Part shown: positions 17,069 through 24,160 of the stretch, piece after piece | Layout: each line of letters opens with the position of its first letter | Numbering within the stretch: the first letter of the stretch is position 1 | Source: Patescibacteria group bacterium | GTDB lineage: Bacteria; Patescibacteriota; Minisyncoccia; Phycocordibacterales; SIBU01 | DNA: 36,286 nt | Direction: 5' to 3' | Assembly (NCBI GenBank): GCA_040390045.1 | Contig: JAZJZC010000007.1 | Location: 1-36,286, forward strand | Notes under the pieces: model-generated | Told to the model about the DNA's origin: nothing | The model's input: the letters and a program-made list of their open reading frames with translations, nothing else | Database searches by the model: none | Position numbers and translations under genes: made by a program

Positions 17069-17250
17069 TACGCCTTCAAAGCTTCTTCTGATACGCAGGA
17101 CCATGTCGCGCCGATTGGCCAATGGGCGCGCTCTTCCTGCGTCGCGACGGTTTGCATTGCCGTGATTTCATCTGGGGCTGAGAGTTCCCAAACGCAGGTG
17201 ATCTTAATGTCACCCAAGTATCCCTTCATGGTTACCAGATATTTTCTCAT
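17068..17250 (-). CDS. small hypothetical protein
   Basis: 60 aa. The sequence has a beta-rich N-terminus (YLVTMKGYLGDIKITCVWELSA), a helix (DEITAMQTVATQEERA) and a short C-terminal strand (ATWSCVSEEALKA), a compact alpha/beta look. No family recognised. The evidence that it is a real gene is mainly its own promoter (TTGACC, 16 nt, TAATGT) and a terminator that overlaps its stop. Confidence 0.5.
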   Translation of the reverse strand: MRKYLVTMKGYLGDIKITCVWELSAPDEITAMQTVATQEERAHWPIGATWSCVSEEALKA

Positions 17251-17274
17251 AGTGATTGTTCTACTACTAAAAAC

Positions 17275-17302
17275 ACATTAACCTAAAATTAAAACTGGTC
17301 AA
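17275..17302 (-). promoter_or_regulatory. promoter of the 17068-17250 gene
   Basis: On the minus strand: TTGACC (17297-17302), 16-nt spacer, TAATGT (17275-17280). Transcription would start about 18 nt before the ATG. Confidence 0.55.
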
Positions 17303-17336
17303 GCTTGTAACCTCTTGTTATACTCTTTTTGTCTTC

Positions 17337-17369
17337 ACTTTATAAACTTTACGAACTTTATAAACTTTT
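17337..17369 (+). repeat. tandem repeat in the clpP leader
   Basis: ACTTTATAAACTTT occurs at 17337 and 17355, a period of 18 bp, between a TATACT (17319-17324) and the clpP ATG. It may be an operator or part of a tandem promoter. Confidence 0.5.
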
Positions 17370-17381
17370 AACTACATTCCC

Positions 17382-17960
17382 ATGTTAATCCCAACCGTTA
17401 TCGAAAAATCCCAATTCGGCGAACGCGCCTACGATATTTATTCTCGCCTGTTGCGGGAAAATATTATTTTTCTCGGCGGCCCAATTGATGACAACGTTGC
17501 CAACATTGTGATCGCTCAACTTTTATTTCTTCAGTCTGAAGATCCTAAAAAAGATATTTCACTCTACGTTAATTCTCCTGGCGGATCAGTTACCTCAACG
17601 CTTGCCATTGTCGACACCATGAATTTTGTTAAAAATGATGTTTCGACAGTTTGTCTTGGCATTGCCGCATCCGGCGGAGCTATCATTCTTTCTTCCGGTC
17701 AGAAAGGCAAACGCTACGCGCTCGCCAATTCAGAAGTGATGATTCATCAGCCGCTCGGAGGTGTTGAAGGTCAGGCCACTGATATCGCCATTACTGCCAA
17801 GCAAATCTTAAAAACTCGCGAAAATCTCAACAAGATGCTCGCCAAAAATTGTGGTAAGCCACTCGCCCAAATCGAAAAAGACGTGGAACGCGATTTCTAC
17901 ATGGACGCCGAAGAAGCCAAAAAATACGGCATTATCGATGAAATTCTAAAAACGAGCTAG
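17382..17960 (+). CDS. clpP: ATP-dependent Clp protease proteolytic subunit
   Basis: 192 aa. Serine peptidase that forms the tetradecameric barrel and degrades proteins fed by Clp ATPases. Family motifs: the N-terminal [38 protein letters not shown], catalytic Ser near residue 97 in LGIAASGGA (family usually AASMGA), catalytic His near 122 in VMIHQPLGG, and Asp near 171 in [20 protein letters not shown]. The length matches the mature enzyme; no long propeptide is seen. No Clp ATPase gene lies nearby. A tandem 18-bp repeat sits in its leader and a strong terminator follows, so it is a single-gene unit. Confidence 0.96.
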   Translation: MLIPTVIEKSQFGERAYDIYSRLLRENIIFLGGPIDDNVANIVIAQLLFLQSEDPKKDISLYVNSPGGSVTSTLAIVDTMNFVKNDVSTVCLGIAASGGAIILSSGQKGKRYALANSEVMIHQPLGGVEGQATDIAITAKQILKTRENLNKMLAKNCGKPLAQIEKDVERDFYMDAEEAKKYGIIDEILKTS

Positions 17961-17970
17961 AAAACACAAC

Positions 17971-18005
17971 AAAAACCCCGGCCGCCAAGGGCGGCCGGGG
18001 TTTTT
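17971..18005. terminator. strong bidirectional terminator after clpP
   Basis: A 16-bp perfect stem with AAAAACCCCGGCCGCC as 5' arm (17971-17986), loop AAG and a 3' arm ending in TTTTT. It begins 10 nt after the clpP stop. Confidence 0.9.
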
Positions 18006-18074
18006 GACTGCCACCCCAAAAAACTTGTACAATTCCCTTTTTTCTTATACTATGACGATATTAGTAATTTAATT

Positions 18075-18212
18075 ATGATTTTACTTTTTACTTTTTCAAT
18101 TGCTGTTTTTTGTTCAATAGAGCTTCCGCAGGTGGAAGGTCTTCAGAAATTTTTCCAATATTCAAAGATTCTTAAAAAACTAGAACCAGCTTTTCTTATC
18201 GTGAAAGTCTAA
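18075..18212 (+). CDS. possible 45-aa small ORF before rny
   Basis: ATG at 18075 opens a 45-codon frame ending TAA at 18212. The N-terminus is hydrophobic (MILLFTFSIAVFCSI) and the rest amphipathic with several Lys. It lies between the clpP terminator and rny, 19 nt before the rny ATG. No Shine-Dalgarno site and no recognised family; it could be a leader peptide or chance. Confidence 0.25.
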   Translation: MILLFTFSIAVFCSIELPQVEGLQKFFQYSKILKKLEPAFLIVKV

Positions 18213-18231
18213 AGCGAAATCTTTTCGTATT

Positions 18232-19761
18232 ATGTCATTAAAAATAGTCGTCCTTCTCGCGAGCCTCATAGGCGCTCTTGGGATTGGTCTGGGCTACTAT
18301 CTCCGTCTCATTATTTCTTTGGGCAAACGAGGCTCAATGGAACTTGAGATAAAGGAGATGATGCTCAAAGCCAAGGAAGAAGCGAAGAAGATTATTGACG
18401 GAGCTCAAGGTAAGGCGGATGAAACACTCGCCGCATCAAGAGCCGAGATCAAGGAGAAAGAGGAGAAAATCAAGAAATCTGAGGAGCGTGCCATAAAAAA
18501 AGAAGATACGCTTGATCAGCGCCAAGCTGACATCGACAAAGAAGTCGAAAATATCAAGACAAAGATTGCCGAGGTGAAGAAGGTTAAGGATAAGGTTGAC
18601 GGCTTAGAAACCGAGAAGCGAGCTGAGCTTGAAAAAATTGCCCGCCTCTCCGAGTCAGAAGCTCGAGAGGAACTTTTGAAAAGTGTTGAAAAGAAAAGCG
18701 AGGAAGATATTTTGGTCAGAATGCAAAAGCTGGAGAAATTCGGCGAAGAAAAACTTGAGAAAAAAGCTCAGGATATTCTAGCAACCGCCATTCAACGACT
18801 GGGAAATTCTGTTTCGGCTGATGTTTTGACCACAACCGTGGCGATCCCTTCAGATGAAATCAAGGGAAAAATTATCGGTAAGGAAGGAAGAAACATCAAA
18901 GCCTTCGAGCGAGCGACGGGTGTTGAGGTTATTGTCGACGATACTCCAGGAGTTATCACGATTTCATCGTTTGACCCTGTTCGCAGACAAGTAGCTCGCG
19001 TAGCGCTTGAGACTTTGATCCTCGACGGCAGAATTCAGCCAGCCAAAATTGAACAGTGTGTTGAAAAAGCCGAGCAAGATATCAACAAAATCATTAAAGA
19101 AAAAGGAAATCAAGCAGTATACGAGTGTGGAGTACTCAATCTTGATCCAAGAATCATCGCGATTTTGGGACGATTGCACTTCCGAACAAGTTACGGACAA
19201 AATGTTTTGCAACACTCAATCGAAATGTCACATATCGCGGGAATGATTGCAGAGGAACTCAAAGCCAACGTTGCAGTGGCCAAAGCTGGCGCACTTTTGC
19301 ACGACATCGGTAAAGCGGTTGACCATGAAGTCCAAGGTACGCATGTTGAAATCGGCCGCCGCATTTTACAAAAATTTGGAGCGGATGAAGCTATCGTTAA
19401 GGCCATGCAAGCTCATCACGGTGAATATCCGTACGAAACCATCGAATCAATTATCGTTCAGACTGCAGACGCAATATCTGGTTCACGCCCAGGAGCTCGC
19501 AGAGACAGCGTTGAGAATTATTTGAAACGTCTTGGAGACTTAGAGGCAATCGCCAAGACCTTCACCGGTGTAGAAAAAGCTTTTGCCTTGCAAGCCGGAC
19601 GAGAAATTCGAGTGTTCGTTGCCCCAACTGAAGTTACTGACCTCGATGCCAAAAAAATGGCTCAAGATATAGCTCAAAGGATTGAAAAAGAGTTAAAATA
19701 TCCTGGAGAAATCAAGGTGACTATTATAAGAGAGTTGAGGACTATAGAGTACGCACGCTAA
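18232..19761 (+). CDS. rny: ribonuclease Y
   Basis: 509 aa, the usual length. Membrane-anchored endoribonuclease that starts mRNA decay. An N-terminal membrane helix (about 3-25) is followed by a long Lys/Glu-rich coiled coil (about 30-170), a KH domain with IIGKEGRNIKAFE (about 210-225) and an HD domain with the metal-binding HDIGKAVDHEVQGTH (about 357-372), then the conserved C-terminal QIEKELKYPGEIKVTIIRE-like segment. All catalytic elements are present. No Shine-Dalgarno site is seen before the ATG (context TCGTATTATG). The terminator that follows isolates it from the HU gene. Confidence 0.97.
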   Translation: MSLKIVVLLASLIGALGIGLGYYLRLIISLGKRGSMELEIKEMMLKAKEEAKKIIDGAQGKADETLAASRAEIKEKEEKIKKSEERAIKKEDTLDQRQADIDKEVENIKTKIAEVKKVKDKVDGLETEKRAELEKIARLSESEAREELLKSVEKKSEEDILVRMQKLEKFGEEKLEKKAQDILATAIQRLGNSVSADVLTTTVAIPSDEIKGKIIGKEGRNIKAFERATGVEVIVDDTPGVITISSFDPVRRQVARVALETLILDGRIQPAKIEQCVEKAEQDINKIIKEKGNQAVYECGVLNLDPRIIAILGRLHFRTSYGQNVLQHSIEMSHIAGMIAEELKANVAVAKAGALLHDIGKAVDHEVQGTHVEIGRRILQKFGADEAIVKAMQAHHGEYPYETIESIIVQTADAISGSRPGARRDSVENYLKRLGDLEAIAKTFTGVEKAFALQAGREIRVFVAPTEVTDLDAKKMAQDIAQRIEKELKYPGEIKVTIIRELRTIEYAR

Positions 19762-19800
19762 TAACCACGGAGCATATAACAAAGAACATGGAACATTGAG

Positions 19801-19837
19801 AAAATCCCCGCCGCGACTACGTCGCGGCGGGGATTTT
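19801..19837. terminator. strong bidirectional terminator after rny
   Basis: A 17-bp perfect stem, AAAATCCCCGCCGCGAC with its complement, loop TAC. A and T flanks on both sides. Confidence 0.9.
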
Positions 19838-19895
19838 CGTAAATTTGACATCCAACTCGAATCTGTTGAATAAATTTTTCTCTAAAATTCGGACA

Positions 19896-19923
19896 TTGCA
19901 CAAAAAATGGCTTATTATATAAT
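19896..19923 (+). promoter_or_regulatory. HU promoter
   Basis: TTGCAC (19896-19901), 16-nt spacer, perfect TATAAT (19918-19923). The start site near 19930 gives a leader of about 95 nt, long for this region. Confidence 0.65.
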
Positions 19924-19934
19924 TGGTATTAGCA

Positions 19935-19997
19935 TTTGCCATCAAAAATTTTAATCATCACGTGTAAGGTCGAGATGCAAACGTGATTACGGGCAAA
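19935..19997 (+). promoter_or_regulatory. folded 5' leader of the HU gene
   Basis: TTTGCC (19935-19940) can pair with GGCAAA (19992-19997). Inside it AATC (19953-19956) and ACGT (19960-19963) can pair with ACGTGATT (19981-19988), leaving a 3-nt bulge. The arrangement suggests a single closed stem over most of the leader. Confidence 0.45.
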
Positions 19998-20025
19998 CAT
20001 TATAAAAATAATTTTAATACGTATT

Positions 20026-20298
20026 ATGAATAAACAAGCTATAGCAGACGCAGTTCACGCAATTCTCGGCGGTACTAAAGTTCAAGCAGAACAAGTTGTT
20101 GACGTAGTTATCGACTCAATCGTCAACACCATGAAGAAAGGTGAGGAAGTTTCAATCGCTGGCCTCGGAATCTTTTCAGTAAAGGCTCGCGCCGCTCGCC
20201 AAGCTCGCAACCCTCGCACTGGTGAATCCATCCAAGTTCCAGCTATGAAGGTGCCTAAGTTTCGTGCAGCTAAGGCTCTCAAAGAAGCAGTCAAATAA
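20026..20298 (+). CDS. hup: HU-family nucleoid-associated DNA-binding protein
   Basis: 90 aa, the family's exact length. It binds and bends DNA as a dimer and compacts the nucleoid. The N-terminal helices (MNKQAIADAVHAIL, QVVDVVIDSIVNTMKKGEEVSIAGLGIFSV) are followed by the DNA-binding arm with the signature ARNPRTGESIQVPA-M-KVPKFRAAKALKEAVK. IHF is a close relative, but the single gene and the arm sequence favour HU. It is driven by the best sigma-70-type promoter of the window with a folded leader. A perfect 13-bp inverted repeat (20290-20302 with 20306-20318) covers the stop codon, followed by a strong terminator. Confidence 0.96.
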   Translation: MNKQAIADAVHAILGGTKVQAEQVVDVVIDSIVNTMKKGEEVSIAGLGIFSVKARAARQARNPRTGESIQVPAMKVPKFRAAKALKEAVK

Positions 20299-20318
20299 AC
20301 TGTTTCAGTTTATTTGAC
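20290..20318 (+). repeat. hairpin across the HU stop codon
   Basis: 13-bp perfect arms, GTCAAATAAACTG (20290-20302) and its complement (20306-20318), loop TTT. The TAA stop is inside the 5' arm. There is no T run, so it is more likely an mRNA 3'-end stabiliser than a terminator. Confidence 0.6.
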
Positions 20319-20360
20319 CCCGAGGCTTTGTCGAGGGGTTCAAGTAAGCAGGATCAAGAT

Positions 20361-20400
20361 AAAGAAAGCCGCCGCAACTCCGTTGCGGCGGCTTTCTTTT
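20361..20400. terminator. strong terminator after HU
   Basis: A 17-bp perfect stem, AAAGAAAGCCGCCGCAA (20361-20377) with 20383-20399, loop CTCCG, followed by T-rich sequence. Confidence 0.9.
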
Positions 20401-20434
20401 TAAAAATAAAAACCCCACAATTTCTTGTGAGGTT
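20401..20434 (-). terminator. terminator of the radical SAM gene
   Basis: On the minus strand AACCTCACAA pairs with TTGTGGGGTT (one mismatch), loop GAAA, followed by a T-rich tract (plus-strand A tract from 20401). It lies 37 nt beyond the stop codon. Confidence 0.6.
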
Positions 20435-20470
20435 AGAGTTAGACGCTATTCTCCAAAGCGTTTGGCAGAC

Positions 20471-21736
20471 CTACTGCCGAGGGCGGAGCTCTTGCTCCAC
20501 TCTCTTTTTCACTTCAGTGTAAAACCGAACCGGAAGTGAGAACCCATCCTTCACACAGTGGTTGTTGAAGGCGTTGGTGCGGTAATTTTTACTGTTCATC
20601 CAGATATCCTTAAGAGGAGTCTTCCGAATATCAGGGTCTATTTCGAAGTCTGGGTTGTCATTACCGGGACACCTCCAGACTCGCCCATCCGCATGGACGT
20701 ACATCCCGTGCGTCAACTGATTGCACGGTGTGTTTCCGATATACGGGTGCGGGCCGTCGCTCAGAAACTGCGGAAGAGTGAGCACACCGCGCTCGATTGC
20801 CCAAGTGTAAACTTGAACCGCCAAAGCGATGTATCTCTCAATGAACAATTCCTCCATTGCGGAACCTTCTCCGAGGTGACCCTTGCCACTAACCATCGTC
20901 GGCGGCAAATACACGGGCATATTTCTTTCAATGCCCCATTTGTATATCTCGAAGACGCCGCTGATGTTTTGGTGGGTGACGGGATTGCACTGAATGGTCA
21001 TCCGCTGGTTGGCAAGATCAGCGTTAACTCCCGCGGCGCAGAGCCGCTCATACGCGATACACAAAACTTCGTAGTAATTGACGTGCTTTGCATCTTCCGC
21101 ATCCCGAATAGGTACAAACCGGTTTTCCCAGACGGGGTCAAACGATCGACCCTCGAGATAGAAATTCAGATTCGGATATTCGAGGAGCCGGTTGAGTAGC
21201 TCCATCGAATCGATGCCGTGGTATTTGCGTGCCAACCAATCACTCCCGAGCACACCCGCCTTGGTAAAAATACCAAGAATGATGTTGTGTTTGCGGGTGT
21301 ACTCGAGCATATCCCACAATTCCTTTTTCTCCAGAAGCTCTCCGGGTCCGAGAAATTTGAGAGATTCGAGGCCCAAGGGTCGCGCCTGATCCAAAAAGTT
21401 GTAAACCTCTTTGGTGTAGAGCACGTAGTTTTTCAAGGCCGCCTCGTTGAAACAAAGTGGACACTTCATAGTGCATTTGTATCCTTCCCCGAAGGCGTGG
21501 TTAGCCTCCGGCGAACCGGGAGGAAACTGGTTGACGGAGTTGGCGACGTCATCACCGGGGAGGTTGAAATCGAGTGTCAGAATTTTTTTGATGCACTGAC
21601 AGCCAATTTTGACGGTCTCAGTGTGCCGACCCTCGTGAAACGAGAAGCTTCGAGCCATAGACCGATATTTTGCCGGGAGCTGTCCCTTCGGGGGCAAAAT
21701 AGCGGGGACATTCGGGAATTTGTTTGTGAGTTGCAT
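20471..21736 (-). CDS. radical SAM protein with SPASM-like C-terminus
   Basis: 421 aa from ATG 21736; an in-frame TTG at 21763 with GAGGG ahead would give 430 aa. The radical SAM 4Fe-4S motif is EGYKCTMKCPLCFNE (C-x3-C-x2-C, near residue 90). It is preceded by an unusual N-terminal region of about 85 residues with its own GCQC pair. A barrel follows (LKFLGPGELLEKKELWDML, ILGIFTKAG, NLNFYLEG). The C-terminal part has Cys in PCNQLTHGMYVHADGRVWRCPG and NNHCVKDG, like a SPASM auxiliary cluster domain. Such enzymes modify peptides or cofactors, or mature proteins; the substrate here is unknown and no small precursor peptide is obvious. The gene is visibly richer in G+C than its neighbours and divergent from TrmB copy 2. 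Confidence 0.85.
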   Translation of the reverse strand: MQLTNKFPNVPAILPPKGQLPAKYRSMARSFSFHEGRHTETVKIGCQCIKKILTLDFNLPGDDVANSVNQFPPGSPEANHAFGEGYKCTMKCPLCFNEAALKNYVLYTKEVYNFLDQARPLGLESLKFLGPGELLEKKELWDMLEYTRKHNIILGIFTKAGVLGSDWLARKYHGIDSMELLNRLLEYPNLNFYLEGRSFDPVWENRFVPIRDAEDAKHVNYYEVLCIAYERLCAAGVNADLANQRMTIQCNPVTHQNISGVFEIYKWGIERNMPVYLPPTMVSGKGHLGEGSAMEELFIERYIALAVQVYTWAIERGVLTLPQFLSDGPHPYIGNTPCNQLTHGMYVHADGRVWRCPGNDNPDFEIDPDIRKTPLKDIWMNSKNYRTNAFNNHCVKDGFSLPVRFYTEVKKRVEQELRPRQ

Positions 21737-21910
21737 AAGAATTTGCGTTGACCACGTTTTCAAAGACCCTCAGATTTCACATCCGTGAACTGAATTCCTT
21801 GACTTTCTAACAATAATATATCGTAGTTACACTGTCATTGTAAATGAATTTCGTCAATAAAATTATCAACATATCCTTATTTAACAACATATTTAGTAAT
21901 ATCGACCTAT

Positions 21911-21936
21911 TTTTGTGGAAAATAATTGACACAAAA
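21911..21936. promoter_or_regulatory. inverted repeat over the TrmB copy 2 promoter
   Basis: TTTTGTG (21911-21917) and CACAAAA (21930-21936) are a 7-bp inverted repeat with a 12-nt spacer, covering the -35 box. It is a candidate operator for self-regulation and for control of the divergent radical SAM gene. Confidence 0.45.
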
Positions 21937-21954
21937 CAAATTAAAGGTTATACT
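21926..21954 (+). promoter_or_regulatory. consensus promoter of TrmB copy 2, leaderless
   Basis: TTGACA (21926-21931), 17-nt spacer, TATACT (21949-21954), then 6 nt to the ATG at 21961. Transcription is expected to start at the A of the start codon. Confidence 0.75.
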
Positions 21955-21960
21955 TTTGGT

Positions 21961-22773
21961 ATGAAAGATTCAAACGCTCAGTTAAAAATCGCCCTCCAAA
22001 ATTTTGGTTTTGGAGAAAAAGAAAGTTTAGTTTATTTAGCGCTACTTGAACTCGGTCATGGAACAGTCACCGAGATCAGTCGAAAAGCCGGAATCAATCG
22101 CACAACGGGGTATGATATTTTAAGTTCCCTTGCTAACAAAGGTCTTGCGAGCATTTCTGGTAAGGAACCAAAATCTGAGTTTGCCGCCGAGCCGCCGCAG
22201 GCTATTACCAATTATTTAAAAAAAGTGGCTGAGCGAACTGTAGAGCAAATTAAAAAATCTGAAGAATTAATTCCTGAGCTTAACTTACTTCACGCAAAAC
22301 AAAATCGGCCGAGAATAAAATTTTACGAAGGGGTTGAGGGACTAAAACAAGTGTATGAGGATACGCTGAATTCAACTGAAACAATACGAGCGTATGCCAA
22401 CGCTGGTGAAGTGCACAAAGGTATACCAAATTATTTTCCCGAATATTTCAAACGACGAGCCCGAAAGAATATTTCTATTCGTGCCATATTTCCGCAAACA
22501 GAAGCGGGAATCGAAAGAGCCTCGTTTGATACGGAAGAAAAACGTGAAGTGGCTTTTGTGCCAGCCGATAGATATAATTTTTCTCCCGAAATTAACATTT
22601 ACGATAACAAAGTGATGATTGCTTCCTGGCAAGAAAAACTCGGTGTGATTATCGAGAGTGCCGAAATCGCCGACGCGATGAAAAAAATCTACGAGCTCGC
22701 ATGGGCAGAAGCGAAACGGCTTGATGCGAGTATGAAACTCGCAAAAGCCAAACCCGAGGAGTCCGTTATTTAG
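21961..22773 (+). CDS. TrmB-family transcriptional regulator (copy 2)
   Basis: 270 aa from ATG 21961. A longer frame to 21844 would begin upstream of the near-consensus promoter and is rejected. N-terminal winged HTH (about 5-70: FGFGEKESLVYLALLELGHGTVTEISRKAGINRTTGYDILSSL). A helical linker follows (about 78-110), then the effector domain (KFYEGVEGLKQVYEDTLNS, ...FSPEINIYDNKVMIAS). It resembles copy 4 most (shared FPQT/LPDT, FVP and EI-DIYG/NIYD blocks). It is divergent from the radical SAM gene with about 220 nt between them, so it may control that gene. The stop overlaps the end of TrmB copy 3 by 8 nt, tail to tail. Confidence 0.88.
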   Translation: MKDSNAQLKIALQNFGFGEKESLVYLALLELGHGTVTEISRKAGINRTTGYDILSSLANKGLASISGKEPKSEFAAEPPQAITNYLKKVAERTVEQIKKSEELIPELNLLHAKQNRPRIKFYEGVEGLKQVYEDTLNSTETIRAYANAGEVHKGIPNYFPEYFKRRARKNISIRAIFPQTEAGIERASFDTEEKREVAFVPADRYNFSPEINIYDNKVMIASWQEKLGVIIESAEIADAMKKIYELAWAEAKRLDASMKLAKAKPEESVI

Positions 22774-23503
22774 CTTTGAATGGCTTCGCCGATTGCCAGG
22801 CCATCTCGAAAAGGGTTTTCATGGTCGCGGCTATTGTCGGATCTTCAATCCGAACCACAAAGAGATTTTGTTGTTGAAGTCGAAAAAACGCCACAACATT
22901 ATCGTAAATCACACTGTCATTAAAAATCGGACCATTTGCCAATCGTGCAACATATTTATCCCCTACTGTGGCCGCCCAACGTCGCGAACTGGCTCTCGCA
23001 TCGGCAGTATCCGCGACAATTTCTCTCGTGTGAATATTATTTTCGATTGTCGCCTGATTAATTTTGCGCCAAGCGTCAGGGAAAATTTTTTCGACGGCAT
23101 AGAGGTCTGACCAAAACATGATTTCCTTTGTCTTTTTTATTTCCTCATAGACTTGGAGCAAACCTTTCTCTCCCTCATGCATAGTGACACCAGGCTTGCC
23201 CTGACCTTGAGCGTGAAGCAATTCCAACTCAGGCATTTCTTTTTTTAAAACGGTTAGTTGTTGTTCGAGTTTGATTTCAAGAAACTTAGGAGACGCCGCT
23301 TGGAAGTATTCCTTTTTTCCGATCGTAATTTTTTGAACCAATCCGTCTCGTGCTAACTCTTCCAAGTACACGTACACCGTCGGACGTTTCAATTTTGCTT
23401 TTTGCGCAATAGTTTTTACTGACGACGTTCCGAGGGCAAGCGAAGCAGCATACACTTGCGCCGCCTTTCCGCTTACGCCCAACAATTTCAGAGTTTCTAA
23501 CAT
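22766..23503 (-). CDS. TrmB-family transcriptional regulator (copy 3)
   Basis: 245 aa. Winged HTH at 1-70 (LLGVSGKAAQVYAASLALGTSSVKTIAQKAKLKRPTVYVYLEELARDGLV), a helical linker, and an effector domain (MHEGEKGLLQVYEEIKKTKEIMFWSD..., NDSVIYDNVVAFFRL). The promoter TTGACA, 17 nt, GAGAAT ends 6 nt before ATG. A TGTCAAT-AAA-ATTGACA palindrome at 23533-23549 contains the -35 box. Convergent with copy 2, overlapping it by 8 nt. Divergence from copy 2 is large, so this is not a recent duplicate. Confidence 0.87.
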   Translation of the reverse strand: MLETLKLLGVSGKAAQVYAASLALGTSSVKTIAQKAKLKRPTVYVYLEELARDGLVQKITIGKKEYFQAASPKFLEIKLEQQLTVLKKEMPELELLHAQGQGKPGVTMHEGEKGLLQVYEEIKKTKEIMFWSDLYAVEKIFPDAWRKINQATIENNIHTREIVADTADARASSRRWAATVGDKYVARLANGPIFNDSVIYDNVVAFFRLQQQNLFVVRIEDPTIAATMKTLFEMAWQSAKPFKAK

Positions 23504-23509
23504 AGCTCT

Positions 23510-23549
23510 ATTCTCATTTAAAATTTATAAAATGTCAATAAAATTGACA
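23510..23549 (-). promoter_or_regulatory. promoter and palindromic operator of TrmB copy 3
   Basis: On the minus strand TTGACA (23533-23538), 17-nt spacer, GAGAAT (23510-23515), 6 nt to ATG. The perfect 7-bp palindrome TGTCAAT-AAA-ATTGACA (23533-23549) includes the -35 hexamer, a repressor-like position. Confidence 0.6.
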
Positions 23550-23677
23550 GATTTAAATAATAAACTCGTTATTTTAAGGCTTTTTATGGCGAATTTTAGA
23601 TTTTAACGACAATTTTAGTGACACTTTTTGACAATGGAAATAAACTGTTACTTAGTTAAAAATTGGAATCTTCACAT

Positions 23678-23926
23678 ATGGACGAACAAGAGGCACGGCA
23701 GGTTTTGGACGCATTCCTAAGTGGGTATGTTGAATTAACCCATCCTGAGTTAGCGGAGGCTGGCAAAATTCTCGGGAAAAAAGCCAGAATCCTTTCGTTT
23801 CCAGGTTTCTCACAACCACAAATGAGAAATACAATTCGAATCGTGGTCAACGCACGCGACAGTGTGCCGGATGAGTGTGAAACTTTAGCTAGCTTTTGGA
23901 TATTGGCAAAAAAGTTTAGGTTTTAA
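23678..23926 (+). CDS. small hypothetical protein
   Basis: 82 aa from ATG 23678; a TTG five codons upstream is possible. The N-terminal half is helical and acidic (DEQEARQVLDAFLSGYVELTHPELAEAGKIL), followed by a basic/aromatic stretch (RILSFPGFSQPQMRNTIRIVVNARDS) and a helical C-terminus. No family recognised. It has its own terminator immediately before tRNA-Gly(UCC), which runs the other way. Confidence 0.5.
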   Translation: MDEQEARQVLDAFLSGYVELTHPELAEAGKILGKKARILSFPGFSQPQMRNTIRIVVNARDSVPDECETLASFWILAKKFRF

Positions 23927-23935
23927 ACACCTCTC

Positions 23936-23971
23936 ACCACGCAAAATGTAAAAATTTTGCGTGGTTTTTTA
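23936..23971 (+). terminator. intrinsic terminator after the 23678 gene
   Basis: A 12-bp perfect stem, ACCACGCAAAAT (23936-23947) with 23954-23965, followed by TTTTT. It ends 5 nt from the 3' end of the convergent tRNA gene. Confidence 0.85.
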
Positions 23972-23975
23972 TTTG

Positions 23976-24046
23976 TGCGGGATACCGGAATCGGACCGGT
24001 GTCAAGAGTTTGGAAAACTCCCATTTTACCATTAAACTAATCCCGC
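23976..24046 (-). tRNA. tRNA-Gly(UCC)
   Basis: 71 nt. Acceptor stem GCGGGAT/ATCCCGC with discriminator A, D arm with AGTTTAATGGTAAAAT, anticodon stem GGAGT/ACTCT around loop TTTCCAA (anticodon UCC), T arm ACCGG-TCCGATT-CCGGT. CCA is not encoded. Downstream of the HTH/LAGLIDADG-like gene on the same strand. Confidence 0.93.
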
Positions 24047-24069
24047 ATTTATTTTGACGAGCGAGGAGC

Positions 24070-24158
24070 GCGTGAAAATGTGTACTCATATTTTCACAGC
24101 GTCCGAGTCGAAGTCAAGCTATAGGTCTGATGCTCCGGGGCTTTGCCCCGAGGACCTA
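24070..24158. repeat. two hairpins between tRNA-Gly(UCC) and the HTH/LAGLIDADG-like gene
   Basis: First hairpin: GTGAAAAT (about 24072-24079) with ATTTTCAC (about 24091-24098). Second: outer ATAGGTC/GACCTAT with inner GGGGC-TTT-GCCCC (about 24120-24158). Neither is followed by a T run on the minus strand, so they look like processing or stability structures rather than terminators. Confidence 0.5.
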
Positions 24159-24160
24159 TA

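Noticed and set aside
21844-21960. Longer N-terminus of TrmB copy 2
   Set aside because: The near-consensus promoter TTGACA-17-TATACT lies inside this extension and points to the ATG at 21961.
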